A stretch of 64,000 bases of DNA from an uncultured Paraprevotella sp. (GCA_944321345.1 CALUKY010000015.1:1-64000), one strand, 5' to 3'. Positions 20,192 through 28,778 are shown, counted from the stretch's first letter. A program made the numbers and translations. Notes: generated by a model not told the origin, from the sequence alone.

Positions 20192-20692
20192 TTATTCCTC
20201 TAGTTCGCCGTGATAAGAGATGGATTGCCGGCGCATGGCCTGCACTCTGATGTCGGCAACCCCATTGTTCCACAACGTAACATAATAGGTATAAGTGTCT
20301 CCGTTGTTGCGCGCGTCGAAGGAGATCACTGTTTTTTCTTTCCGTTCCGGACTGATCTTCAGATCCATGACCGCTCCTTCGAACACCAGCCCCTTGTCAT
20401 TGGGCATCTGGGGTGTATAGGCTTCGCCAAAGTAAGGCAGATCCGAGAATACGGAGTCGTTGCGCAGTTCCAGAGAGCAATAAGTGGTGAGTGAACGGGC
20501 GCGTCGGTTTTGCGGATACATCTGTGTGACGTGAATCTTGAAGGCTTTTTCCTGCAAGGCTTTTTTGACAATCTGCGCCGTGTCACCGTTTCCGGTTATA
20601 GCTTGTCCTGTAGTGCTGCGTGCGCATCCCGGAGCTATGGTCAGTGTGCATCCGCCGAGCAAGGTCAGGATGCAAAGATTTTTCAGTTTCAT
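20192..20692 (-). CDS. DUF4251-type lipoprotein
   Basis: The protein is 166 residues from the chosen start (MKLKNLC); an upstream in-frame ATG at 20785 would add 31 residues with no signal peptide and is rejected. The N-terminus is a lipoprotein signal ending in TIAPGCARS. The mature part resembles DUF4251, a beta-barrel-like periplasmic family common in Bacteroidetes: VKKALQEKAFKIHVTQMYP, SLELRNDSVFSDLPYFGEAY, then TYTYYVTLWNNGVADIRV. Its function is unknown. It is transcribed away from rpsP as a single gene and ends close to the TPP riboswitch. Confidence 0.75.
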   Translation of the reverse strand: MKLKNLCILTLLGGCTLTIAPGCARSTTGQAITGNGDTAQIVKKALQEKAFKIHVTQMYPQNRRARSLTTYCSLELRNDSVFSDLPYFGEAYTPQMPNDKGLVFEGAVMDLKISPERKEKTVISFDARNNGDTYTYYVTLWNNGVADIRVQAMRRQSISYHGELEE

Positions 20693-20910
20693 AGTGGTTT
20701 GTTTTTCTTTGATTCTGTTTTGTTTCGGGGTAAATATACGGATAAAATGATGAATGGCATTGCTCCGATAGGAAGAATAAACCAAAAATAAAGAATATTA
20801 AGCGCGGAGGATGTGTACTATAAAACCGTGTCACTGGTTAAGGAGATTGTGTTTGGATGGTGAGGCTGTTGAGGTAAGATGGATCAAAGTAAGGGAGGGG
20901 ATAAAAAGGG

Positions 20911-20940
20911 GAAAGGCCTTACCCGAGGGTAAAGCCTTTC
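20911..20940 (-). terminator. Terminator of rpsP
   Basis: GAAAGGCCTTACCC pairs with GGGTAAAGCCTTTC. It lies 40 bases downstream of the rpsP stop on the minus strand and is followed by CCTTTTTATCC. Confidence 0.75.
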
Positions 20941-20980
20941 TAAAATGTTTGTTTGAAAGAAGCGAAAGAAATTAAAATGT

Positions 20981-21520
20981 TTATGCTTCAGCAGGAGTTT
21001 CAGTTGTTTCTTCTGCAGTAGCCTCGGCAGCAGCCTCTGTCTCAGCCTGAGCAGCAGCGGCAGCAGCTTTCTTTTCAGCTACTTTCTTAGCGATCTCTTC
21101 ATTAATTTTCTTCTCAGCGTCCAGACGAGCAGCAGCAGCAGCTTTAGCGTCAGCAGCTTTCTTTGCTTCGAAAGCCTCGATACCCTTCTGCTTGTCGCTC
21201 TTCCAAGCCTCGAATTTAGCCTGAGCGGTAGCCTCATCAAAAGCACCCTTCTTTACACCGCCACGCAGGTGCTTCATCAAGTATACACCTTCGTTAGAAA
21301 GAATGTTGCGAACAGTATCAGTTGGCTGTGCGCCAGCTTCTACCCAATAAAGAGCGCGATCGAATTTCAAATCTACAGTGGCCGGATTGGTATTCGGGTT
21401 GTAAGTACCAATTTTCTCTGTAAACTTACCATCACGTGGTGCTCTTACGTCAGCGATAACGATGCTATAGAATGCATAGCTCTTACGTCCTCTACGCTGT
21501 AATCTGATTTTAGTTGCCAT
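20981..21520 (-). CDS. rpsP: 30S ribosomal protein S16 with long C-terminal extension
   Basis: A 179-residue protein whose first 80 residues are a canonical S16 ([60 protein letters not shown]). S16 is a small-subunit assembly protein. Residues about 100-179 are an Ala/Glu/Lys-rich tail, probably helical, ending [11 protein letters not shown]. Such tails are common in Bacteroidetes S16 and their role is not known to me. A well-formed promoter and a terminator make it a single-gene unit here. Confidence 0.97.
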   Translation of the reverse strand: MATKIRLQRRGRKSYAFYSIVIADVRAPRDGKFTEKIGTYNPNTNPATVDLKFDRALYWVEAGAQPTDTVRNILSNEGVYLMKHLRGGVKKGAFDEATAQAKFEAWKSDKQKGIEAFEAKKAADAKAAAAARLDAEKKINEEIAKKVAEKKAAAAAAQAETEAAAEATAEETTETPAEA

Positions 21521-21577
21521 AAATAATTTTTAATTGTTTATAGGTTTGAAATATGCCATTAACTCGTAATAGCGGCG

Positions 21578-21608
21578 CAAAGGTATAATAAAACTTTGAG
21601 ATACCAAA
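21578..21608 (-). promoter_or_regulatory. Promoter of rpsP
   Basis: Read on the minus strand, TTTG (21605-21608), 19 bases, then TACCTTTG (21578-21585). It is one of the best matches to the Bacteroides consensus in the window. Transcription would begin about 50 bases before the rpsP ATG. Confidence 0.75.
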
Positions 21609-21804
21609 GGTTTAGCCATTGTTTTTTTTGCCTGTGAACGGATATTTTAACGATTATTCTTCATCAAGAGATGTCTGCTGATTATCTCTGTTGGGACTCT
21701 TCTTTTTTATATTTTATTGTTTTTAGTTGTTAAAATAAACACTTGTAACCCTATGTTTTTAATAAAAAAGGTTACAGGTTAGATTCCCGATAATATTTCT
21801 TTTT

Positions 21805-21812
21805 TATATTTG
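21805..21812 (+). promoter_or_regulatory. -7 box of the transglutaminase-like lipoprotein gene
   Basis: TATATTTG lies 28 bases before the ATG. No clear -33 TTTG is present. Confidence 0.5.
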
Positions 21813-21840
21813 ACATTATTAACTTAAAGATTATACCGAT

Positions 21841-23079
21841 ATGAAGAAAACATTACCTTTCTTTTGCGCTCTTTTGTGTGCGGGCGCTTTGGTTTCTTGT
21901 AGTACACAGATGGATGATATGCAGTTGGCTCCTCAAACCGAGCAGGCAGAAACAGGAACCACTACTTCCGACCAGTTTTTTCCGGTAGAGGATGATGCCG
22001 TTCTGCTTAGTGGCGAATATCATGAAAGAGCTTTGAATCTGTTGCATGCCGGTGATCCAAAACAGGGTTTATCCTTATATGATACAAAGATTACGGAAGA
22101 GCAGTATCAGGAAATCAAAACTTTTACGGATGATTTGGTAAAAGGACTGACTACGCAGAAAGAAATACATGATAAGATTTTCAGTTGGGTAAACACGAAT
22201 GTCAAGTATCAGCAATCAGACAATGATGCTTATGCGGTGTTTAAGAACAAAACGGCCATCTGTCAGGGATATTCTAATCTGTTGAAAGTGATGTTGATTT
22301 CACAGGGTGTTCCGGCTGTCAGTGCCAATGGATTTGCTTGGAATCAAGGTCATGCCTGGATTTACAGTTGTCTGGATGGACTCTGGTATTTGAGCGATGC
22401 TACCAATAATATTGTTCATGATGCCAGCAATATTACTAAATGTAAGGAGTTTATCCCTTATTTCCTGGAATGGGCTGTTTATGAAGATGACAAGTATCTG
22501 GTGGAATTCAGTGGCGGTGAACTGACACTGGTTAAGGTTAAATCAGGAGATAGCAAATTTACGGTTCCTTATAGCGCAAAGGGTTTTGTCTTGACTGCAT
22601 TCGTCCCGGAATCAGATTTGCCGGAGAATATCAAAGAGATTTATATCGGAAAGAATATCAACTCAATTACCAATCAGGGCCTGAACGGTCTGAGCACTTA
22701 TGGTCTGTCTATTGAACAGGTACATGTAGATCCGGCGAATCCCACTTTCGAATACTATGAAGGAGTGATTTATACGAAAATGAATAATACCACTATTCCT
22801 CATTATATCCCGAATCAGATGAAGCGCATTGTGCTTAAGCCAAGTCAGATTTATTCAAAAGGCCTTATTGTGGGGCATCAGAATGTCGAAGAAATTGTTT
22901 TCCCGAAGGGAGTAAAATATATTACTGATTTCGCAATCGAAGCCTGTCCGAAACTGAAACGTGTTTATATTCCGGGGGATGCTGAGATTTCCAGACATGC
23001 GCTTTATGGCATGTGGCAGAGTATAGAAATTATCCGTGAGAAGACAGAGACTGGCATTCCGACAATTACCATGGATTAA
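21841..23079 (+). CDS. Lipoprotein with transglutaminase-like domain and BspA-type repeats
   Basis: A 412-residue predicted surface or periplasmic lipoprotein. The signal ends in GALVSCST (lipobox Cys at residue 20). Residues about 90-195 are a transglutaminase-like Cys protease fold with a complete triad: C141 in TAICQGYSNL, H171 in NQGHAWI and D186 in YLSDATNN. Residues about 255-410 resemble BspA-type LRR_5 repeats (IKEIYIGKNINSITNQGL; MKRIVLKPSQI; VEEIVFPKGVKYITDFAI; LKRVYIPGDAEI). Related proteins process peptides or bind host or bacterial surfaces. It is a single-gene unit with a strong terminator. Confidence 0.85.
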   Translation: MKKTLPFFCALLCAGALVSCSTQMDDMQLAPQTEQAETGTTTSDQFFPVEDDAVLLSGEYHERALNLLHAGDPKQGLSLYDTKITEEQYQEIKTFTDDLVKGLTTQKEIHDKIFSWVNTNVKYQQSDNDAYAVFKNKTAICQGYSNLLKVMLISQGVPAVSANGFAWNQGHAWIYSCLDGLWYLSDATNNIVHDASNITKCKEFIPYFLEWAVYEDDKYLVEFSGGELTLVKVKSGDSKFTVPYSAKGFVLTAFVPESDLPENIKEIYIGKNINSITNQGLNGLSTYGLSIEQVHVDPANPTFEYYEGVIYTKMNNTTIPHYIPNQMKRIVLKPSQIYSKGLIVGHQNVEEIVFPKGVKYITDFAIEACPKLKRVYIPGDAEISRHALYGMWQSIEIIREKTETGIPTITMD

Positions 23080-23122
23080 TCAGAAAATGTCGTTTACAAA
23101 CTGAAGAACGACAGAACGATAT

Positions 23123-23177
23123 AATGCCCTTCCGGCAATCCATCTTTTGGATGGAACGTGCGGAAGGGCATTTCTTT
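23123..23177. terminator. Bidirectional terminator with nested stem
   Basis: The outer stem is ATGCCCTTCCG / CGGAAGGGCAT and the inner stem CCATC / GATGG. It lies between convergent genes (TG-like lipoprotein and OPT transporter). Confidence 0.8.
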
Positions 23178-23212
23178 ATGTATTCTTCACGATAATAGGA
23201 AACGTCTTTTCA

Positions 23213-25192
23213 TTATTCTTTGACTATCAGACAACTTTTGATGATGTAGCAGATGAGCACCGAATAGAAAATAAGCGAAAGCACTTCGCTCCACGGATTG
23301 GCCCACCAGTCGCCAAACTCGAATGAGATGCCGCCGAATTTCATGGCCGCGCTCACTACACCCATCAGCGCACCGCCTGCAATGAATCCCGAAGCGATCA
23401 GGGTGCCGCGTTCGTTGCGCAGCTCATTCAGGGCTGTGTCCTTGCTACGGCTGTTTACGTACCAGTTGATGATACCGCCCACCAGCAACGGCAAGTTCAG
23501 TTCCAACGGGATGAACATACCCAGAGCGAAAGCCAATGCCGACACGTTGCACAGCGTGAGTACGATGGCGATTGCGGCGCCGATACCATAGAGCAGCCAA
23601 GGTGCTCCGGCACCGCTCATCAGCGGTTCGATCACAGCTGCCATGGCGTTGGCCTGCGGGGCAGCCAGCTGTCCGCTGGTGAATCCGTATGTCTTGTTCA
23701 GAATCATGATGACAGCAGCTACGGTAGCGGCTGACACCAGTGTGCCGAGGAACTTATAGGTTTCCTGTTTCTTGGGCGTGCTACCCAGCCAGTAGCCGAT
23801 CTTCAGGTCGGTGACAAACGAACCCGCACTGGCCAGAGCCGTACAAACCACACCACCCATAATGAGCGCTGCCACCATACCGCCGGTGCCTTTCAATCCC
23901 ACGGCCACCATGATGATGGAAGCCAGAATCAGTGTCATCAGCGTCATGCCCGAAACCGGGTTACTGCCCACGATGGCGATGGCGTTGGCCGCTACGGTGG
24001 TGAACAGGAAAGAGATGACAGCCACGAGCAGGATGCCCACGATGGCAAAGAGCAGATTACCCTGCATGATGTCCAGATAGAAAAACAGGAAGATGGCAAT
24101 GAGCGTGATCACTGAGCCAATGGCTACAATCTTCATGGACAGGTCGCGCTGGGTGCGCTCCACCTGCTTGCCGTCTTCGTTCTTACCCTTCATCTCCTGA
24201 GCAGCCAATGATACGGCTCCCTTGATGATGCTCCAGCTCTTGATGATACCGATGATGCCCGCCATGGCGATACCTCCGATACCGATGCTCTTGGCATAGG
24301 CAAAGATCTGTTCGGGCGAAGCACTCGCCGCAGCAATCACTTCACTGCCGCCGCTCACATTCAGGTCGGGCCAGATGGCGGCAATCAGCGGGATGATAAC
24401 CCACCATACGGCTACGGAACCCAGACAGATGATGAGCGAATATTTGAAGCCCACGATGTAGCCCATACCCAATACAGCCGCACCGGTGTTGATTTTAAAC
24501 ACTAATTTCGCTTTGTCGGCCAGATCCGCGCCCCACTGCATGCAGCGGGTGGTGAAGTTCTCGTTCCACAGACCGAAGGTGGCCACGGCAAAGTCATACA
24601 GTCCGCCAATCAGTCCGGCAATGACCAGATGCTTGGCCTGTCCGCCGCCTTTCTCGCCCGAGATAAGCACCTGAGTGGAAGCGGTGGCTTCGGGGAACGG
24701 ATATTTTCCGTGCATGTCCTTCACGAAATATTTGCGGAAGGGGATCAGGAACAGGATACCCAGTACACCGCCCAGCAATGAGGCAATGAACACCTCCATG
24801 AAGTTGACCGTCATTTCCGGGTATTTGGCCTGCAGGATATACAGCGCCGGCAGCGTGAAAATGGCTCCCGACACCACCATGCCCGAGCAGGCACCGATGC
24901 TCTGAATCATCACATTCTCACCCAAAGCACCTTTGCGGCGGGTGGCTCCGGCCACACCTACGGCAATGATGGTGATGGGGATGGCGGCTTCAAACACCTG
25001 GCCCACCTTCAGTCCTAAATAGGCAGTGGCTGCCGAGAAGATCACGGCCATGACGATGCCCCACAGTACTGACCACAGATTTACCTCCTTGTACTGCCGT
25101 TGTGGTGACATGAGCGGTTCGTACTGCTCGCCCGGTTTCAGTTCCCGAAAGGCATTTTCGGGCAGACCGGTAAATTTTTCTTGATTTTCCAT
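23213..25192 (-). CDS. OPT-family oligopeptide transporter
   Basis: A 659-residue inner-membrane protein with about 14-16 hydrophobic helices. The N-terminus has YKEVNLWSVLWGIVMAVIFSAATAYLGLKVGQ (split here as the start of helix 1), typical of the bacterial OPT subfamily (TIGR00733). VMIQSIGACSGMVVSGAIFT, then YPFPEATASTQVLISGEKGG (about 160-180) and SNPVSGMTLMTLILAS are family motifs. OPT proteins import oligopeptides or metal-chelate complexes by proton symport; the substrate is not predictable. It is transcribed alone from a good promoter, away from the sigma-factor scar. Confidence 0.93.
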   Translation of the reverse strand: MENQEKFTGLPENAFRELKPGEQYEPLMSPQRQYKEVNLWSVLWGIVMAVIFSAATAYLGLKVGQVFEAAIPITIIAVGVAGATRRKGALGENVMIQSIGACSGMVVSGAIFTLPALYILQAKYPEMTVNFMEVFIASLLGGVLGILFLIPFRKYFVKDMHGKYPFPEATASTQVLISGEKGGGQAKHLVIAGLIGGLYDFAVATFGLWNENFTTRCMQWGADLADKAKLVFKINTGAAVLGMGYIVGFKYSLIICLGSVAVWWVIIPLIAAIWPDLNVSGGSEVIAAASASPEQIFAYAKSIGIGGIAMAGIIGIIKSWSIIKGAVSLAAQEMKGKNEDGKQVERTQRDLSMKIVAIGSVITLIAIFLFFYLDIMQGNLLFAIVGILLVAVISFLFTTVAANAIAIVGSNPVSGMTLMTLILASIIMVAVGLKGTGGMVAALIMGGVVCTALASAGSFVTDLKIGYWLGSTPKKQETYKFLGTLVSAATVAAVIMILNKTYGFTSGQLAAPQANAMAAVIEPLMSGAGAPWLLYGIGAAIAIVLTLCNVSALAFALGMFIPLELNLPLLVGGIINWYVNSRSKDTALNELRNERGTLIASGFIAGGALMGVVSAAMKFGGISFEFGDWWANPWSEVLSLIFYSVLICYIIKSCLIVKE

Positions 25193-25233
25193 AAGGGTAA
25201 ACAGTTATTGTTAGTAATTGATTTCCGAAAGAG

Positions 25234-25264
25234 CAAAATTAAGAAATTTATACGGTTTGAACAA
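25234..25264 (-). promoter_or_regulatory. Promoter of the OPT transporter
   Basis: On the minus strand TTG (25262-25264), 20 bases, then TAATTTTG (25234-25241), about 40 bases before the start codon. Confidence 0.6.
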
Positions 25265-25287
25265 CTGAACCCTTATATTTTGATAAA

Positions 25288-25330
25288 ATGAAAAAAGGAA
25301 TACGCCTCTACCAGCCGAGGCGTATTCCTA
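25288..25330 (-). terminator. Terminator that begins inside the last codons of the chimeric sigma gene
   Basis: On the minus strand AGGAATACGCCTC pairs with GAGGCGTATTCCT, followed by a T-run. The 5' arm overlaps the final coding codons and the stop codon (25308) of the chimeric gene. Confidence 0.8.
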
Positions 25331-25931
25331 ATTCTATGCTAAAGTTTAGCGGTTTGTCGGTATAGATGGTTTGAATGCTTTTGTCGGACACCATGTGCCA
25401 GGCCAGTCCCGGTTCGGCATAGATACCCAGATGACGGGTACAGTTTTCTGCGATACCGAGCATTTGTGCGATTTCTTTATGGCTTTTTTCCTCGAAGACA
25501 TAAAGGTTGATCACGGTGCGATAACCGGGCGGCAGCTCGCAGATCAGCTTCTGAAGCACCTGTGCCGGCACCTGTTCCAGTTCGGGAAAAGGCTCTTCAA
25601 TATGCCCGGCCTCCTTTTGCAGATCTTCCTGTGCCTGGATGAAAGATTGCAGTTTGCCTTTGGTTTTCAGAAAAGACAGGCATTCGTGTACGGCAATGCG
25701 GCTGATCCAGGCTCCGAGTGATCCTTCTCCCCGGTATTCAAAAGAAGCAACGGAGGTGAAAATCCTGATGAAAATGTCCTGCAGTACATCCTTGCAGTCC
25801 TCCTGATGACCGATATAGCGCATGCACACGGCATGAAGCTTTCCGGCATATTGCTGGTAGAGCTTTCGCTGGGCGTCGCGGTTCTGTCGTTGCAGTTCGC
25901 GGATCAGGTTTGTTTCTTCGTTGCTTGTCAT
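25308..25931 (-). CDS. ECF sigma factor fused to an outer-membrane barrel tail (deletion chimera)
   Basis: The chosen start (MTSNEETNL) gives 207 residues; an upstream ATG at 25994 would add 21 atypical residues. Residues 1-163 are an ECF sigma-70 factor: region 2 with HQEDCKDVLQDIFIRIF and GSLGAWISRIAVHECL, and the start of region 4 with LPPGYRTVINLYVFEEKSHK and EIAQMLGIAEN. Where the recognition helix should finish (about plus-strand position 25442) the sequence switches to RHLGIYAEPGLAWHM and ends with LNFSIELGIRLGW. This resembles the last beta-strands of the outer-membrane barrel proteins that often lie two genes downstream of such sigma factors. An in-frame deletion is the simplest explanation. 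The DNA-binding helix is incomplete, so sigma activity is doubtful. Confidence 0.85.
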   Translation of the reverse strand: MTSNEETNLIRELQRQNRDAQRKLYQQYAGKLHAVCMRYIGHQEDCKDVLQDIFIRIFTSVASFEYRGEGSLGAWISRIAVHECLSFLKTKGKLQSFIQAQEDLQKEAGHIEEPFPELEQVPAQVLQKLICELPPGYRTVINLYVFEEKSHKEIAQMLGIAENCTRHLGIYAEPGLAWHMVSDKSIQTIYTDKPLNFSIELGIRLGW

Positions 25932-26037
25932 GCCGATCTGTACCGTAGTTTTTAGTAAAAAAGGTTGGAACCTGTCCGAATAATAAGGTTCCAACCGGAT
26001 TGAAGATAATACAGACTAAATTCTATTCAGAGGACTG

Positions 26038-26607
26038 TTATTGTTTTTTGAGTAGAATTTGGTAAGGAATAGAATGGAAAGTCTGAACCGTATCTTCATT
26101 GATGATTAATTTGTTTGCTTGAAGGTTTAGTTGCATCTTTCTTTCGATTATACTGTAAGCTCCTTTCTTTTCTTCATCGAACACCACTTTGATCTGATAA
26201 GTAGAGTCGCCTCTTGTGTAGTCAAAACGAAGGGTGTCGGGCAGGGTTGCCACCCAAACTGTGTCGAATGTCAGATTGATTTGTCTTTTGTATTTCATCG
26301 TGTAGGCCACCTGTTCCGGATAGCTGATGGAGTCGGCAATACTGTCACCGGCCAAAACACGGATGATGTCGTCTATGGCCATGTCGGCTATATAGATAGA
26401 ATCCAGTCCTACACTGGCTTTGGTTTCATTCAACTGAGTAGAATCAGTACCAGAATCAGTACTCGGAGTATGAATCTTGCCCTGATAGTTTCCGATTACG
26501 GACTCAGCGGTAGGGAAACGGAATCCGCCACCTTCTTCGGTGTTGCAAGCGCTGAATCCGAAAATACCGATCAGAGCGGGAGCGATCAATTTATACGCTT
26601 TTTTCAT
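26038..26607 (-). CDS. DUF4840-like lipoprotein
   Basis: A 189-residue predicted lipoprotein starting at MKKAYKLIAP; the ATG at 26694 would add 29 residues lacking signal features. The lipobox is IFGFSACNTE. The mature protein starts FRFPTAESVIGNYQGKIHT, followed by alternating strand-like segments such as KRQINLTFDTVWVATLP, and ends SIPYQILLKKQ. This matches my recollection of DUF4840, a Bacteroides lipoprotein family of unknown function. It is transcribed toward the sigma chimera (106 bases between them). An unusual inverted repeat lies just upstream in the leader. Confidence 0.65.
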   Translation of the reverse strand: MKKAYKLIAPALIGIFGFSACNTEEGGGFRFPTAESVIGNYQGKIHTPSTDSGTDSTQLNETKASVGLDSIYIADMAIDDIIRVLAGDSIADSISYPEQVAYTMKYKRQINLTFDTVWVATLPDTLRFDYTRGDSTYQIKVVFDEEKKGAYSIIERKMQLNLQANKLIINEDTVQTFHSIPYQILLKKQ

Positions 26608-26621
26608 GGGTTGCTGTTTTA

Positions 26622-26666
26622 GTCGTTTATACACTTTTACTTCGAGTACTCGTATATATAAACGAC
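26622..26666. repeat. Inverted repeat with inner palindrome in a 5' leader
   Basis: The outer arms GTCGTTTATA (26622-26631) and TATAAACGAC (26657-26666) are perfectly complementary. Between them lies the 10-bp palindrome CGAGTACTCG (26643-26652). It sits 15 bases upstream of the DUF4840-like start and could be a leader RNA hairpin or an operator. Confidence 0.6.
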
Positions 26667-26748
26667 AGACTGCTCCGTTTACTGCCTGATGCAACTATTG
26701 TTTAACATTCTTTTGCTTTCGTCGGTCTTCTGGAGAGGGATAACTTTT

Positions 26749-27219
26749 TTAGAAAAGACCTATGAACCACATCATCAGCCGGCCTACCCACACGGCAAGC
26801 AGATAGATGAGTGCGCAGAGCAGCACAATGGCCAGGGCCATCCATATGGCCTTACGGCGCACGGCGGTTATGGTTGCCCGGTCGTTTTCCACATAGCGGG
26901 TAATCATCCGGCAGTTTTGGATAAACGAACGGTTCACGAAATCGAGCACCGCACCCACACCGAAGGGGAGCATGCCCAGAACTACATCGGCCAGCATATT
27001 GTAAATGACGGCTAAAGTAAGAGGCAACGAACGGATCTGAAAGATACATAGATAAATGAGCGGTAGCGAGAGCAGCGCTGTAGTTACGTCGCCTACGCCG
27101 GGAATCAGACTGATGAGCGGGTCCAGATAGTACCGGTCCATCCATTGTGCCAGTTTCTTCATAAAAAGGAAGGAAGCCGATTGCTGTATGTCTTGTTTTT
27201 GTTTGTATGAAGTATTCAT
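26749..27219 (-). CDS. DUF4112 membrane protein
   Basis: A 156-residue protein with an N-terminal amphipathic segment and two or three hydrophobic helices. MDRYYLDPLISLIPGVGDVTTALLSL, LADVVLGMLPFGVGAVLDF and the C-terminal helix IWMALAIVLLCALIYLLAVW are typical of DUF4112, a small inner-membrane family with a conserved DP-x7-PGxGD pattern. Its function is unknown. It is oriented with, but not tightly linked to, its neighbours (gaps of about 140-150 bases). Confidence 0.8.
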   Translation of the reverse strand: MNTSYKQKQDIQQSASFLFMKKLAQWMDRYYLDPLISLIPGVGDVTTALLSLPLIYLCIFQIRSLPLTLAVIYNMLADVVLGMLPFGVGAVLDFVNRSFIQNCRMITRYVENDRATITAVRRKAIWMALAIVLLCALIYLLAVWVGRLMMWFIGLF

Positions 27220-27370
27220 AACAGGGATAATCTTTTGAATATAAACAAGTCTTCGTGAATTTCTTTATAGATGATTATCTATGAAGAGAGTTCTCTTGTG
27301 TCCGTATGATTGTCATTGAGTTTTTAGATGTAATTTTAATCTTGTATAGCTGCTTGATGAGCAGTCTTCA

Positions 27371-27970
27371 TCAGAATGATCGGGTATTTTTCATTTCTTC
27401 CGGATCCAGTTGTCGGATCACACGGCAGGGATTTCCCACTGCCAGCGAGTTGGCCGGAATATCTTTGGTTACCACGCTTCCGGCGCCGATCACACAGTTG
27501 TCGCCGATGGTGACTCCGGGCAGGACGCACACTTGTGCCCCGATCCACACATTGTTGCCCATACGGATGGGGTAGGCGTACTCCAGTCCTTGATTGCGCG
27601 GCTCCACCTGTAGTGGATGGCCGGCAGTGTAGAACCCGCAGTTGGGAGCCACAAACACATTGTCGCCAAAAGTCACTTTCGCACCGTCGAGGATAACACA
27701 GTTTACATTCATATAGAAATTCTCTCCGATTTCTATATTGTATCCGTAATCACAATAGAAGGGCTGTTCGATGAGAAACTGTTTGCCGGTGCGTCCCAAC
27801 AGGTGGCGTATCAGTTCGGCGCGCTCTTCGGTTTGCAGAGGCGACAGGCGGTTGTATTCAAAACAAAGCTGTTTGCAGTGTTGGCGCTCGGCAATTAGCT
27901 CGGCGTCGTTGTTGGCATCATACCATTCGCCGCAGTGGCATTTTTCTTTTTCTGTTCGCATGATTTTCAT
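27371..27970 (-). CDS. Sugar O-acetyltransferase, maltose/galactoside type
   Basis: A 199-residue left-handed beta-helix acetyltransferase of the LacA/Maa/NodL family, which transfers acetyl from acetyl-CoA to a sugar hydroxyl. The N-terminal Mac domain is EKCHCGEWYDANNDAELIAERQHCKQL. Hexapeptide repeats run from about residue 75: YNIEIGENFYMNVNCVILDG, VTFGDNVFVAPNCGFYTAGH (catalytic His within TAGH), VWIGAQVCVLPGVTIGDNCV, IGAGSVVTKDIPANSLAVGN. It starts 9 bases downstream of the membrane-protein gene at 27980 and is probably in the same transcript. The acceptor sugar is unknown. Confidence 0.92.
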   Translation of the reverse strand: MKIMRTEKEKCHCGEWYDANNDAELIAERQHCKQLCFEYNRLSPLQTEERAELIRHLLGRTGKQFLIEQPFYCDYGYNIEIGENFYMNVNCVILDGAKVTFGDNVFVAPNCGFYTAGHPLQVEPRNQGLEYAYPIRMGNNVWIGAQVCVLPGVTIGDNCVIGAGSVVTKDIPANSLAVGNPCRVIRQLDPEEMKNTRSF

Positions 27971-27979
27971 TATATGTGG

Positions 27980-28669
27980 TTAGTGCTTTTTCCGGGCTGC
28001 GATAGCCAGAATAACTCCTAAGGCTACGCCTAACAGTGCAGCAAAAAGCACGCGTAAATCTTCCGGAAGGAGGAATGTTATGGTGTGCGCCGGAAACCAA
28101 AATAGAGGAATGGTCTTTTTGAATACAAAGTTCCATTGTATTTGCCAGTTCAGATTTTGCAGGATATTTCCCATCGGGATAGGGGTGAACAGTCCTTTGA
28201 GTGTTCCTCCTGTATTCAGAATATGTGTGTCGGTAATTTTATGTAAGGTCATGAATACGGGAGCAAAGATGCAGTTCATCGTTACGGATATGGCAAATGC
28301 CAGAGCCGTCTTTTTCAGACAGACCGGGCCGGCCATGATGGCTGTGGGATCGCTGACACCCAAATATCCGGCAAAAGCCGGTACACCTTTGGAAAAGATG
28401 ACAAAGGCCATGTTTATTCCCATTCCTAAAAAGCCCCAGACTAGAGCTCGTGGAAGTACCCCGAATCCCGGGTAATAATATTTTCCTGAACTGATGCGCA
28501 GACCGAGTAGCTCGCCCATAGTAGAAAGAATGGCAAACTTCAGAAAACTCATGATCATGCCGTGTTCAGCATTAAAGGACTGATATTCATTGTAGAAACT
28601 GTCTGAAAATACAAACGGCAGGAATGTCAGAAGAATAATACCTGAAAATATGAAATCTGATTTTTTCAT
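27980..28669 (-). CDS. Membrane protein, possibly Mpv17/PMP22-like
   Basis: A 229-residue protein with four or five hydrophobic helices. The C-terminal pattern W-x-FVFKKTIPLFWFPAHTI followed by LPEDLRVLFAALLGVALGV loosely resembles the Mpv17/PMP22 signature, where an aromatic-rich stretch precedes a helix near a conserved Arg. I am not certain of this. An N-terminal hydrophobic segment precedes FNAEHGMIMSFLKFAIL. It heads a pair with the O-acetyltransferase and is transcribed divergently from the DUF1847 gene. Function unknown. Confidence 0.45.
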   Translation of the reverse strand: MKKSDFIFSGIILLTFLPFVFSDSFYNEYQSFNAEHGMIMSFLKFAILSTMGELLGLRISSGKYYYPGFGVLPRALVWGFLGMGINMAFVIFSKGVPAFAGYLGVSDPTAIMAGPVCLKKTALAFAISVTMNCIFAPVFMTLHKITDTHILNTGGTLKGLFTPIPMGNILQNLNWQIQWNFVFKKTIPLFWFPAHTITFLLPEDLRVLFAALLGVALGVILAIAARKKH

Positions 28670-28778
28670 GATATGTAGGCTTGAGTGTTTGAGGGTTGTT
28701 CTTTTAATTTTTTATGCCATCGTGGTAAATATAATTTATTCTTCTGTAAAGTGAAAAGGAACACCAGATATGAAAGTA

